A stretch of DNA of 64,000 bases from JAYPHU01 sp038127535 (GTDB lineage: Bacteria; Pseudomonadota; Alphaproteobacteria; Rhodospirillales; UBA2165): positions 1 through 64,000 of the forward strand of contig JAYPHU010000006.1 in NCBI GenBank assembly GCA_038127535.1. Reading direction: 5' to 3'. The position numbers were made by a program, and so were the translations under genes. Of the stretch, positions 1-7,758 are shown piece after piece. The notes beneath the pieces are model-generated. The model did not search any database. It was not told where the DNA came from and was given only the letters and a program-made list of their open reading frames with translations. Every line of letters starts with the position of its first letter. The stretch's first letter is position 1.

Positions 1-2
1 CC

Positions 3-482
3 GCAATTACACTTCCTGTCGCGCTTCAGTTGGACGACGAGGATTTGACCCCCCAATTGAGGTCGATCCTCAAGGACACGTTGAAGAAAAAGGCGCGGAA
101 AGAGAAGCTCAGTCTGGGCCAAGCTTTGTCCAAATCCGGCGTGCGCCTGAGCCTAGTCTGCAAAATTTCCGATTAGTCCAAGAGATCTGGCGGCGCGTCC
201 AGCCAGGACAACGCATCCGCAGCCGATAAAAAGGCCCGGAGGGTGCTGTTGCACCCCCATTAAAATGAACAGCCCTTCACTCGGTCCTTGAGCGGCGTGA
301 AGATTCCGCCGGGCATTTAGCAAGTCACCATCCGGGGCCACGACAATGTGCACAAATACGGCGGCAAGGAACTGGTGATCGATCTACCGGGCCGCTAGGC
401 CGATTTGTCCCGGTAGATCGGCAACTTCGGCCTGGCCGGTCTCGATTTGACGGTATAGATCGAACGATCTTCCCTCAATTAA
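3..482 (+). pseudogene. decayed gene, unrecognised, seven in-frame stops
   Basis: Reading the plus strand from base 3 gives a continuous protein-like frame of about 159 codons. It starts ITLPVALQLDDEDLTPQL and includes a Lys-rich helix-like stretch and a later segment VTIRGHDNVHKYGGKELVID. It is interrupted by TAG at 174, TAA at 261, TAG at 318, 396, 414 and 456, and ends at TAA 480. No other frame reads as well. Six of the seven stops could be single C-to-T changes of CAG or CAA. The 5' end lies outside the window. I do not recognise the family. The protein-like composition is my judgement, so an accidental frame remains possible. Confidence 0.45.
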
Positions 483-657
483 ACAGTATTATTTCAGAGG
501 TTTATCCGGAATTTTCCCCGGATGGCATCCAACCTGCATGCCTTTGTGCGTCGTGAAAATTTAAAATGTGAGCAGAATGCCATGTCGTACATCAGGATAA
601 CCGGGGAATTTTCGGCGATATTCGGTATCTTCGCCGTTGGCTACGCGATGCTATTGA
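483..657. other. intergenic stretch with a possible 27-codon hydrophobic ORF
   Basis: About 175 bases between the decayed gene and the end of the first MFS gene. The only coding hint is a plus-strand ATG at 582 opening 27 codons (MSYIRITGEFSAIFGIFAVG...) that end at TAG 663, inside the convergent MFS stop region. It would be a single hydrophobic segment. No strong ribosome-binding site is seen, so I do not call it a gene. Confidence 0.2.
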
Positions 658-1851
658 TCAGCTAGCGGGCTGAACCCTCCGAATTTGAAAGACATAGATC
701 GCGGCCGGCACGATGCCGGCCACGGTGACGCCCATGGCCAGGGGCAGAATCGTCGTACCGTCGGAAAAGAGGCCGACCAGGACGGCCATTGTTGCGCCGG
801 CAGATTGGCGAAAGACGCCCAACACGGTTGAGGCCAGTCCGGCCATCCTGGGAAACGGGGTTAATGCGCCCGCGGTCGCCTGGGAGTTGGTGATGGAATC
901 GCACAGCTTGAATAGGGTGAGGGGCAGAACCAGCGCCGCGATATAGTGCAGCGCAATGTCGGTCAGTGCGAAGACGAGCAGGAGAATGCCGAACAAGGTG
1001 GCGAAAGCCGAGCTCCAACCCATCAGCCGGTCAATGCCCACCCGCTCGCCAATGCGCGCGCCGATAATGTTGCCGGACATACTGCCGACCATCATGATCG
1101 CGAAAATGATGGCGAAGCCGTTCCGGCCTTGATCCAACAGGTTGATCACGATTTCCGGACCCGCTGACAAAAAGGCCAGCAATCCCATGCCGGAGAAAGC
1201 GGAACACAAGGTGTAGGCCACGAACAGCCGGTTGCTGAGGATGACGCGGCTGTTGATCACCAGATCAACCGGATGGACGGCGCGGTGGTTCTTTTCGACC
1301 AGAGTTTCCTTGAAGAAGAAGGCGACAATCAACAGCACCATCACCCCGAACAGCGTGATATAGACGAACACCGACTGCCAGGCGAAGTATTCAATCAGGA
1401 TGCTGCCGATCAACGGTCCGATCATGGGCATGATCGACGCCACCGCCATCATGTAGTTGAGTAGCTTAGCCGCCTGTTCCCGCTCATACCCGTCGCGGAC
1501 GATGGCCATGGCCAGGATGCGCCCGCAGGCGGCGCCCATGCCTTGCAGAAATCGCCAGGCGGTCAGCGCTTCGATCGTGGTGGCGAAGGCCGACGCGACC
1601 GCGCCGACGACAAAGATGGCCAGGCCGAAGATCAAGAGGGGCTTGCGCCCGAACTTGTCGGAGCCGGGTCCGTAGATCATTTGACCCAAGGCCGTGCCGA
1701 ACGTGTAGACGCCGATGGTAATGCCGACGGTGCCGGGATCGACCGCCATTTCTTTGGCGATTTCCGGCATGGCCGGCAGGAACACGTCGATAGCGACCGG
1801 GTTCATTGCCGCGAGACAGGCGATCAGAAAGATCAGCAGCCCGTAGCTCAT
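658..1851 (-). CDS. Bcr/CflA-type MFS drug exporter, copy 1 of 3
   Basis: 397-residue, 12-TM major facilitator of the drug:H+ antiporter Bcr/CflA family, expected to export drugs or small metabolites across the inner membrane. Seen: an N-terminal signature MNPVAIDVFLPAMPEIA, the loop 2-3 motif A form YGPGSDKFGRKPLL, and RFLQGMGAACGRILAMAIVRD in the TM4 region (typical Bcr 'QG..a......aiv.D'). It is the last gene of a three-gene tandem array: its start overlaps the stop of the next upstream copy by 4 bp (ATGA at 1848-1851), implying translational coupling. Substrate cannot be read from sequence. Confidence 0.9.
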   Translation of the reverse strand: MSYGLLIFLIACLAAMNPVAIDVFLPAMPEIAKEMAVDPGTVGITIGVYTFGTALGQMIYGPGSDKFGRKPLLIFGLAIFVVGAVASAFATTIEALTAWRFLQGMGAACGRILAMAIVRDGYEREQAAKLLNYMMAVASIMPMIGPLIGSILIEYFAWQSVFVYITLFGVMVLLIVAFFFKETLVEKNHRAVHPVDLVINSRVILSNRLFVAYTLCSAFSGMGLLAFLSAGPEIVINLLDQGRNGFAIIFAIMMVGSMSGNIIGARIGERVGIDRLMGWSSAFATLFGILLLVFALTDIALHYIAALVLPLTLFKLCDSITNSQATAGALTPFPRMAGLASTVLGVFRQSAGATMAVLVGLFSDGTTILPLAMGVTVAGIVPAAIYVFQIRRVQPAS

Positions 1852-3050
1852 GCGCTCCGCCGCCGGTGACGCAAATAGATCATGAGGGAGAGGGCCGAAC
1901 CCGCCGCCGAGACGGCGACTGCGATGGCCATGGGCCGCGCCGTGCCGTCAACGAAAATGGCGAGCAGGGCGGAGACAAGGGCGCCCATGGTAAATTGCAG
2001 GAAGCCGAGCAGGGACGAAGCCGCCCCGGCGTTGCGGCCGAATGGCGTCATGGCGCCGGCCACCGCCTGCGCGTACATCAGCGCAAAGCCCATCAGGTAA
2101 ATGGTCATCGGCGCGAAGACTGTCCACGGATTGGTGGACTGCTGCAGGGCGAAGTAGAGCATGGCGAGCCCGCCGGCGAACTGAATCGTCGCGCCAGCCG
2201 TCATCAATGGTACGAGCCCGGTTCGCTCAACCCGGCGGCTGCAGTAAATGTTCGTGATCAGCAAAACCGTGACCGCGCCGGAGAAAAAATAGGAATAAGT
2301 CTGCGGCGATATATCAAATACGGTTTTCGACACGCCGGCCGACGCCGTCAGGAAAGCGGTAAAGCCACTGACCGCAAAACCGCCGCAAAACATATTGTAG
2401 TGAAAATCTTTGTTTTGGACGATACGAGCGAAATTGACGGCCATGGAATAGGGGTTGATGGCGTGAGGGTCTTTTTTCGGCAGGGTTTCCTTGAAAAAGA
2501 ACAGGACGGCCAGGATCAGGAACCCGGCATAGCCCGCCATGATGTAGAATATCCAGCGCCAGCTATGATGTTCGGCGACGTAACCGCCGATCAGCGGCAT
2601 GAAGACCGAACTGGAAATGCTGACGATAAAGATCAGCGAGACCAACCGGCCCAGTTGTTCCTTTTCGTACTGATCCCGGGCGGCGGCGTTGCCCAGGATG
2701 CGTCCCGATGCGGCCACCAGACCCTGGATGAACCGCCAGAAAATCAATGGGCCCAAGGAGTCGGCCAGGGCCACGCCGATGGCCGAGATAAAGAACAGCG
2801 TGAACGCGATCAGCGCCACCGGCTTCCGGCCATAGCGGTCGGACACGGGGCCATAGATGATCTGTCCCAAAGCGGTGCCCAGGAATATGGCGGTAAGGCT
2901 CAACTCCACATGGCCGATGCCGATGCCGAGATCGGTTGCGATGGCCGGGATGGCGGGCACAAAAACGTCGATGGACATGGGCCCCGCCATGGCGAGCCCG
3001 CCTAGAAGGCACGCGACCAACAGATATGGCTGGCGGACGGCATGGTTCAC
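1848..3050 (-). CDS. Bcr/CflA-type MFS drug exporter, copy 2 of 3
   Basis: 400-residue Bcr/CflA-family antiporter, the middle member of the tandem array. Seen: MSIDVFVPAIPAIATDLGI, motif A as YGPVSDRYGRKPVAL, FIQGLVAASGRILGNAAARD after TM4, and a cationic C-terminus (RHRRRSA). It overlaps both neighbours by 4 bp (1848-1851 and 3047-3050). Divergence from the other copies in the central loop and C-terminal half indicates an old duplication rather than a recent copy. A role in multidrug or metabolite export is family knowledge; substrate unknown. Confidence 0.9.
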   Translation of the reverse strand: MNHAVRQPYLLVACLLGGLAMAGPMSIDVFVPAIPAIATDLGIGIGHVELSLTAIFLGTALGQIIYGPVSDRYGRKPVALIAFTLFFISAIGVALADSLGPLIFWRFIQGLVAASGRILGNAAARDQYEKEQLGRLVSLIFIVSISSSVFMPLIGGYVAEHHSWRWIFYIMAGYAGFLILAVLFFFKETLPKKDPHAINPYSMAVNFARIVQNKDFHYNMFCGGFAVSGFTAFLTASAGVSKTVFDISPQTYSYFFSGAVTVLLITNIYCSRRVERTGLVPLMTAGATIQFAGGLAMLYFALQQSTNPWTVFAPMTIYLMGFALMYAQAVAGAMTPFGRNAGAASSLLGFLQFTMGALVSALLAIFVDGTARPMAIAVAVSAAGSALSLMIYLRHRRRSA

Positions 3051-4258
3051 CGGACCGGCGCCTCTTCCCTAAGCGGCGCGGAGCGAACCAGGGTCAGGTA
3101 GAAAACAAAGCTAAATACCGCGCAGACGGAGAGCGCCAGGACCATAGGCATCTGGGTGCCGTCCTCGAATACACCTAGAGAGAAAGTGATCACGGCGGCG
3201 AAACCTTGCTGCAGAAAGCCCAACAGCGAGGCCGCGCGCCCGGCCATATGGGGAAAGTTTGACAGCGCGCCGGCGGTCATCGGCGACATGAAAAATGCAA
3301 ACCCGATCATGAAGATGGCGGTGGGGATTAGGATGGACTCCCGCGTGGCGATGTCCAGGAAGGCGAATCCGAACAGGGAGATCCCGCCGACGGTGCACAG
3401 GATGCCGGACACCAAAAGGATTTTCTTGATGCCCAGCAGGCGCAACAGTTTGCCGGCGAACAAAGCGGCGATGAAATGGGCGAGCATGATGGCCGAGAAC
3501 TGAAATCCGAACACCGTCGGCGTCTCGCCCATGAAGCCGACCATCACCGGCGCGAGGCCGGCCAGAACGGCAAACAGCGCCCCGTAATTGCCCATGCCGC
3601 ACAGCAAAAAGGCGACAAAGGTGCGATCCCGGATGATTTCGGCAAAGCTGCGCGCGAGCACGCTGGGGGTCATGGCGCGGGCGTCTTTCTCGGGCAGGCT
3701 TTCATTGAGGAAAGCGATGAGGACCAGCAGGACCAGCCCGCTGACCCCGGCCATGGCGATGAACACGGACCGCCAGCCGAAGGCTTCGGTCAGATATCCG
3801 CCCATGATCGGCCCTATCAGCGGCATTGCGGCCAGGGTCATGTAGAGATAAGCGTACATACGCGCGCCGTCGCTGACATCGAACAGGTCGCGCACCACCG
3901 CGCGGAAGATGATCATAGTCGAAGCGATCGCGAGGCCTTGAAGCAGACGCAATACAAATAGCGGCTCGATGCTCGTGATGAAGATCGAGCCCGTGGCGGC
4001 GCAAACATAGAGCGCCATGCCGAACAGGATCACCGGCCGGCGTCCGAACTTGTCTGAGACGGGGCCATAGATGATCTGGCCCATCGCATTGCCGATCTGG
4101 ACCATGGACAATGTGATCAGTACCGTGCCCATATCCGTGTTCACACCGGTGGCCAGATCGCCCATGGCCGGCAGGAAGGAATCGACCGCCAGCGGGCCCA
4201 TGATGGTGAGGCCGCTCAGGACGAAAAACGTTCGCCAAAAGAATGCGCTGTCAGACAT
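3047..4258 (-). CDS. Bcr/CflA-type MFS drug exporter, copy 3 of 3 (first in operon order)
   Basis: 403-residue Bcr/CflA antiporter and the promoter-proximal copy of the array. Seen: MGPLAVDSFLPAMGDLA, motif A YGPVSDKFGRRPVIL, LLQGLAIASTMIIFRAVVRD. Its stop overlaps the start of copy 2 by 4 bp. The gap to the upstream gamma-glutamylcyclotransferase gene is 95 bp, so the array may have its own promoter or be the tail of a longer transcript starting near 5950. Three coupled paralogues of one exporter family are unusual and may work in parallel on related compounds. Confidence 0.9.
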   Translation of the reverse strand: MSDSAFFWRTFFVLSGLTIMGPLAVDSFLPAMGDLATGVNTDMGTVLITLSMVQIGNAMGQIIYGPVSDKFGRRPVILFGMALYVCAATGSIFITSIEPLFVLRLLQGLAIASTMIIFRAVVRDLFDVSDGARMYAYLYMTLAAMPLIGPIMGGYLTEAFGWRSVFIAMAGVSGLVLLVLIAFLNESLPEKDARAMTPSVLARSFAEIIRDRTFVAFLLCGMGNYGALFAVLAGLAPVMVGFMGETPTVFGFQFSAIMLAHFIAALFAGKLLRLLGIKKILLVSGILCTVGGISLFGFAFLDIATRESILIPTAIFMIGFAFFMSPMTAGALSNFPHMAGRAASLLGFLQQGFAAVITFSLGVFEDGTQMPMVLALSVCAVFSFVFYLTLVRSAPLREEAPVR

Positions 4259-4353
4259 TTAGACCGAAATTTAGGTTAGAAACGGGGCCGATTTGGGCCG
4301 ATCAGAACTACTCTGTCGAGGGCGGGGATGCAAACCCGTTAAAGGCAGAGCTG

Positions 4354-4827
4354 CTATCGTCCAGAGGCAAGTCCGTCGTGAAGACGGCGCAAGCTTTCCC
4401 GGTAGTCTCCCGGCAGTCCCCAATGGTCCGCGCCGAAGATCATTTGGCCCAGATAGGCGCGGCTGGGGGGCGGCGCGTTCTCGATCACGCCGAAATAGGT
4501 GTCCGTAAAGCACACGGAGCCGTCGGGTGTCAGAGCGGTTAACGGCCCCCGGTCATATCGGTTGGCGCGCCGGCCGGTCCCTCGAAACCCTTCGGCCACG
4601 TCTAAAACCGCGATATCGCGCGGGTGCAGCATGCGATAGACCACGCCCCACACTTCGTGTTCCTGCTCAGGAATGATGTTTGCCACCCCGCAACGTCGGC
4701 GTTTTGATCGCAGCGTGAAGTCGAGACGGTACCCTGGCGCCATGGCGATGGTCACAAAGCGCGCGCGCGGGCAGCGGCGGCAAAACTGCCGCGGATCCAT
4801 GTTGGAGCCATAGGCAAAGTAGAGCAT
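4354..4827 (-). CDS. gamma-glutamylcyclotransferase-like protein
   Basis: Start chosen at the ATG at 4827, giving 157 residues beginning MLYFAYGSNMDPRQF, which is the hallmark N-terminus of the GGCT/AIG2 fold. The open frame extends upstream to 4902, but that would run into the preceding gene. The YGSN substrate-binding loop (residues 6-9) and the catalytic-Glu context LDVAEGF (Glu79) are both present. Family members release 5-oxoproline from gamma-glutamyl peptides or gamma-glutamylamines. It begins 10 bp after the stop of the MetE-like gene, so the two are probably co-transcribed. Exact substrate not predictable. Confidence 0.82.
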   Translation of the reverse strand: MLYFAYGSNMDPRQFCRRCPRARFVTIAMAPGYRLDFTLRSKRRRCGVANIIPEQEHEVWGVVYRMLHPRDIAVLDVAEGFRGTGRRANRYDRGPLTALTPDGSVCFTDTYFGVIENAPPPSRAYLGQMIFGADHWGLPGDYRESLRRLHDGLASGR

Positions 4828-4837
4828 GAGAGGACGG

Positions 4838-5950
4838 TTAGGCCGATCCCCAGACGTCCTCGGCGACCTCGACGATGCGGGCGAGCTTGGCTTTCTCCAC
4901 ATCGACGGTGATCGGGTTGCCGGCGACGGTGCTGGCGAACCCGCATTGGGGGCTCAGGCAGAGCTGATCCAGGTCGATGAACTGAGCTGCCTCATCAATG
5001 CGGCGCTTCAGATCATCCACCGACTCCATCTCAGGCGTCTTGCTGGAGACGATGCCGAGCACCACGATCTTATCATTCGGCACGTATTTCAGCGGTTCGA
5101 AATCGCCGGAGCGGGGCGAGTCGTATTCCAGGAAGAACGCGTCTACGTCCATGTCGTTGAAGAACTTCTCGGCGAAGGTCTCATACCCGCCTTCGGACAG
5201 GAACCGGCCCTTGTAGTTGCCCCGGCACATATGTACCGCTGCGGTGACGGAAGCCGGGCGGTCCCGCAGGCAGTCGTTGAACAGGTCGATATAGTCGATC
5301 ATGAGCTGATCCGGATCGATGCCTTGGGCGCGGACTTTGTCCTGCACCTTGGGATCGCACAGCATGGGCACGGGCACGTCGTCCAACTGCACATAGGTGC
5401 AGCCGGCGTCCGAGAGCGCCTTGATCTCTTCACGGAACACGGCGGCCAGATCGGCGAAATAGGCGGCAGTATCCGGATAAACATCGGTTTGGATGGTCTC
5501 GTTCATGCGGAACAGGTGCATGGTCGGCGGGGAGACGATGGTGGTTTTCGGCGTCTGCTTGGTGCGGACATGGAGATACGCGAACTCGTCACCGGCGATG
5601 GATTGGCTGCGCCCGACCTTGCCGGTGACAATAGGGGCGGTGAAGTTGTTCTCGTTGCCCTCGTCATCGGTGAAGGTGAACAAAGACTGGCTGATGTCCA
5701 GGCCGTCCACCCGCTCCACGAAGGTTGACCAATAAGACGCGCGGCGGAACTCCCCGTCGGTGACCGACTTCAGGCCGATGTCTTCCTGCAGCTTAATCAC
5801 CTCGTCGATGGCGGTGTCCTGAATGGCGTTGAATTCCGCCTGATCTATCTTGCCGGCGTGAAGTTTCTTGAACCCCTCGGTGATGGTCTTGGGGCGCAAA
5901 AGGCTGCCCACGTGATCGGCCCGGAAGGGAGGTTTGCTGCGTTCCGCCAT
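4838..5950 (-). CDS. MetE-like cobalamin-independent methyltransferase (single-barrel, YxjG type)
   Basis: 370 residues, about half the length of full MetE, matching the stand-alone C-terminal catalytic-barrel family that transfers methyl or alkyl groups to or from thiols. Zinc-ligand contexts are all visible: His240 and Cys242 (AAVHMCRGNYKG), Glu275 (FFLEYDSPRSGDF) and Cys336 (LSPQCGFAST). The N-terminus FRADHVGSLLRP is typical. Single-barrel members occur in methionine synthesis and in other thiol chemistry, for example the epoxyalkane:CoM transferase relatives, so methionine synthase activity is not certain. It is divergent from the CoA-ligase gene across 111 bp and followed by the GGCT-like gene. 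Confidence 0.85.
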   Translation of the reverse strand: MAERSKPPFRADHVGSLLRPKTITEGFKKLHAGKIDQAEFNAIQDTAIDEVIKLQEDIGLKSVTDGEFRRASYWSTFVERVDGLDISQSLFTFTDDEGNENNFTAPIVTGKVGRSQSIAGDEFAYLHVRTKQTPKTTIVSPPTMHLFRMNETIQTDVYPDTAAYFADLAAVFREEIKALSDAGCTYVQLDDVPVPMLCDPKVQDKVRAQGIDPDQLMIDYIDLFNDCLRDRPASVTAAVHMCRGNYKGRFLSEGGYETFAEKFFNDMDVDAFFLEYDSPRSGDFEPLKYVPNDKIVVLGIVSSKTPEMESVDDLKRRIDEAAQFIDLDQLCLSPQCGFASTVAGNPITVDVEKAKLARIVEVAEDVWGSA

Positions 5951-6061
5951 GGTTCTGATCCTGCTCGCTTATTGTCTTGACTGGTTTTGGTTTCTACAAT
6001 TTGGCCCCATGAGTCAAACAGAACCCGGACCGAGTGAGAGCCTGGGAGTAGGGGAGAAATC

Positions 6062-7474
6062 ATGACCGAATTCCGCGCCGATCAGACCCGCGTCAAATGG
6101 CTAGAGACCCTGGAAAAATTCAAACATGATCCGGACGCTCCGGGCTCCGACGAGATTTGGTCGCCGGCCCTGGAGACGTTGAGCCGGGACGAGTTGATCT
6201 CCATCCAGAACGAGAAGCTCGCCACTGTGACGCCCTTCCTCTACGAGAACAGCGATTTTTACCGGCAGCGCTTTGACAAGTTGGGCCTCGCGCCGACCGA
6301 TATCCAAACAGTCGATGATTTGGCCAAATGGCCGGTGGTCGACAAGTCCGAGATGATGGCCGATGTGGAGGCCGATCCGCCCTACGGCGGCTACACTACC
6401 CATGGCGACGATCTGTGGGCGGAACGCGGCTGGATGATTTTTTCCTCCTCAGGCTCCACCGGCACGCCGCGGGTGTTCCGCTATTCCCAGATCGACCGGG
6501 AGCTGTGGTCCTGGGCCAACGCACGGGCCATGCATTCCTTCGGCATCCGGCCTGATGATTGTGTGCTGATCTGTTCCGGATACGGGCCGCACGTGTTCGC
6601 CTGGGGGGTGCAGTTCGGCCTCACCAAAATGAACGTGGCGACCATCCCTGGCGGCGGCATGACCGGGGAGATGCGCGCCCGAATGGTCGAACGCTTCAAA
6701 CCGACCGTCATTGTCGGCACCACGTCCTACACCCTGCATCTGGGCCGGGTGATGGAAGAGGTCGGCCTGGACCCGGCCGCCAGCAGTGTGCGGATGATGC
6801 TGGTCGGCGGCGAGCCCGGCACCGGAATCATTAACACCCGCAACCGTCTGGAAAGCCTGTGGGACGCAAAGATGGTGGAATTCTACGGCTGCACGGAGGC
6901 CTCGCCCCACTGCGGCGGCTATTCCTGCTCTCACACGATCACCGATGATGGGGAAGTCGCCACCCACCTGATGGAGGACATCCAGATTTGGGAGTTGGTG
7001 GACGCGGATACCACGGAAATTGTGGAGGAGGGCGAGCGGGGCCTGACGGTCTGTACGTGCCTCAATTCAGAGAGCTCTCCGCAGCTTCGGTTCCTGGTCG
7101 GCGACTACACGACGTATACGACGGAGAAATGTGGCTGCGGCCGGACTCACGTGCGTGCGCTGGGCTCTTTCTCAGGCCGGGCCGATGACTTGCTGAATTT
7201 GCGCGGTATCAAGATGTATCCGGCGCAGATCGAAGAGGCGGTGCGCGCCGTGCCCGGCGTCGGTGATGAATACGAGATCGTGCTCACCACCAACAAGGAC
7301 GGCCTCGACATCATGACGGTTCAGGTGGAGCATACCGACGATGTCAGCGAGCAGGTGGCCAACGAGATACGCTCGCGCTGCGAAATCCGCGCCGACGTAA
7401 ACATCCTCTCGCCTGGCACGCTGCCGAAGACCGAGTTCAAGGCCAAACGGGTCCGCGATGAGCGGGGGAGTTAG
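6062..7474 (+). CDS. phenylacetate-CoA ligase-like AMP-forming ligase (PaaK family)
   Basis: 470-residue member of the ANL superfamily: activates a carboxylic acid to an acyl-adenylate and then a CoA thioester in the cytoplasm. Seen: the P-loop FSSSGSTGTPRVFRYS, the A5-like motif VEFYGCTEASPHCGGY, an aryl-acid-ligase style Cys pair (KCGCGRTHVRALG), and a C-terminal domain ending in GTLPKTEFKAKRVRDER with the catalytic Lys region. ATG at 6062 follows a purine-rich GGGGAGAAATC. It is divergent from the MetE-like gene. Substrate unknown; an aromatic or arylacetic acid is the family expectation. Confidence 0.85.
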   Translation: MTEFRADQTRVKWLETLEKFKHDPDAPGSDEIWSPALETLSRDELISIQNEKLATVTPFLYENSDFYRQRFDKLGLAPTDIQTVDDLAKWPVVDKSEMMADVEADPPYGGYTTHGDDLWAERGWMIFSSSGSTGTPRVFRYSQIDRELWSWANARAMHSFGIRPDDCVLICSGYGPHVFAWGVQFGLTKMNVATIPGGGMTGEMRARMVERFKPTVIVGTTSYTLHLGRVMEEVGLDPAASSVRMMLVGGEPGTGIINTRNRLESLWDAKMVEFYGCTEASPHCGGYSCSHTITDDGEVATHLMEDIQIWELVDADTTEIVEEGERGLTVCTCLNSESSPQLRFLVGDYTTYTTEKCGCGRTHVRALGSFSGRADDLLNLRGIKMYPAQIEEAVRAVPGVGDEYEIVLTTNKDGLDIMTVQVEHTDDVSEQVANEIRSRCEIRADVNILSPGTLPKTEFKAKRVRDERGS

Positions 7475-7521
7475 TTCCTTACTGTGCGTCTAATATCCAT
7501 GCGACATTCCCGACACATTTC

Positions 7522-7595
7522 CGTCATGCCCGGACTCGATCCGGGTATCCACCTAAATTGAAACATGGATCCACGGGTCAAACTCGTGGATGACG
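7522..7595. repeat. REP-like palindromic element, family A, copy 1
   Basis: Imperfect palindrome beginning cgtcatgcccggactcgatc and closing with a 'cgtgga tgacgg' arm. The inner arms 'gactcgatccggg' and 'cacgggtcaaactcg' form secondary hairpins. The same arrangement occurs at 13775-13846. Elements of this kind are common in intergenic DNA of Rhodospirillales and related alphaproteobacteria; this one lies just downstream of the CoA-ligase gene. Confidence 0.7.
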
Positions 7596-7603
7596 GCAGG
7601 GTA

Positions 7604-7676
7604 GGAGCGGGGGAGGGTGGGGTGTAAAAGTTCACCCCCTCCCTGACCCTCCCCCATGAAGGGGTAGGGGGTTGTA
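7604..7676. repeat. G-tract/C-tract inverted repeat
   Basis: A run of purine-rich G blocks (gggggagggtggggtg) is followed by its near-complement (caccccctccctgaccctccccc) and then 'atgaaggggtagggg'. The stretch can fold on itself strongly on either strand. It sits between a REP-like element and the glnA terminator and looks like a second class of dispersed palindrome. Only one copy is seen in this window. Confidence 0.5.
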
Positions 7677-7690
7677 TTTTCGGGCACAAG

Positions 7691-7717
7691 AAAAGGGCTG
7701 CTTGGAGCGGCCCTTTT
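7691..7717. terminator. Rho-independent terminator (bidirectional), downstream of glnA
   Basis: Stem aaaagggc / gcccttttt-type arms: aaaagggc-t-gct-tgg-agc-g-gccctttt, an 8-bp outer stem plus a 3-bp inner stem with one mismatch and a TGG loop. It is flanked by A runs on one side and T runs on the other, so it can stop glnA transcripts (minus) and also those of the convergent CoA-ligase gene (plus). Confidence 0.8.
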
Positions 7718-7758
7718 ACCGTCCGGCTATCAAGTAGAGGCCGGCTGAACTCTTGGTC

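Noticed and set aside
1806..3005. 399-codon plus-strand ORF opposite the second MFS gene
   Set aside because: Composition is extremely rich in Arg, Gly, Asp and His with no fold; it is the shadow of the MFS frame, which has clear motifs.
4826..5728. 300-codon plus-strand ORF opposite the MetE-like gene
   Set aside because: Antisense shadow; the minus-strand gene has all zinc-ligand motifs.
7604..7676. CRISPR-like or tandem repeat
   Set aside because: It is a single inverted repeat of G and C blocks, with no repeat-spacer spacing; no CRISPR array or cas gene is present.
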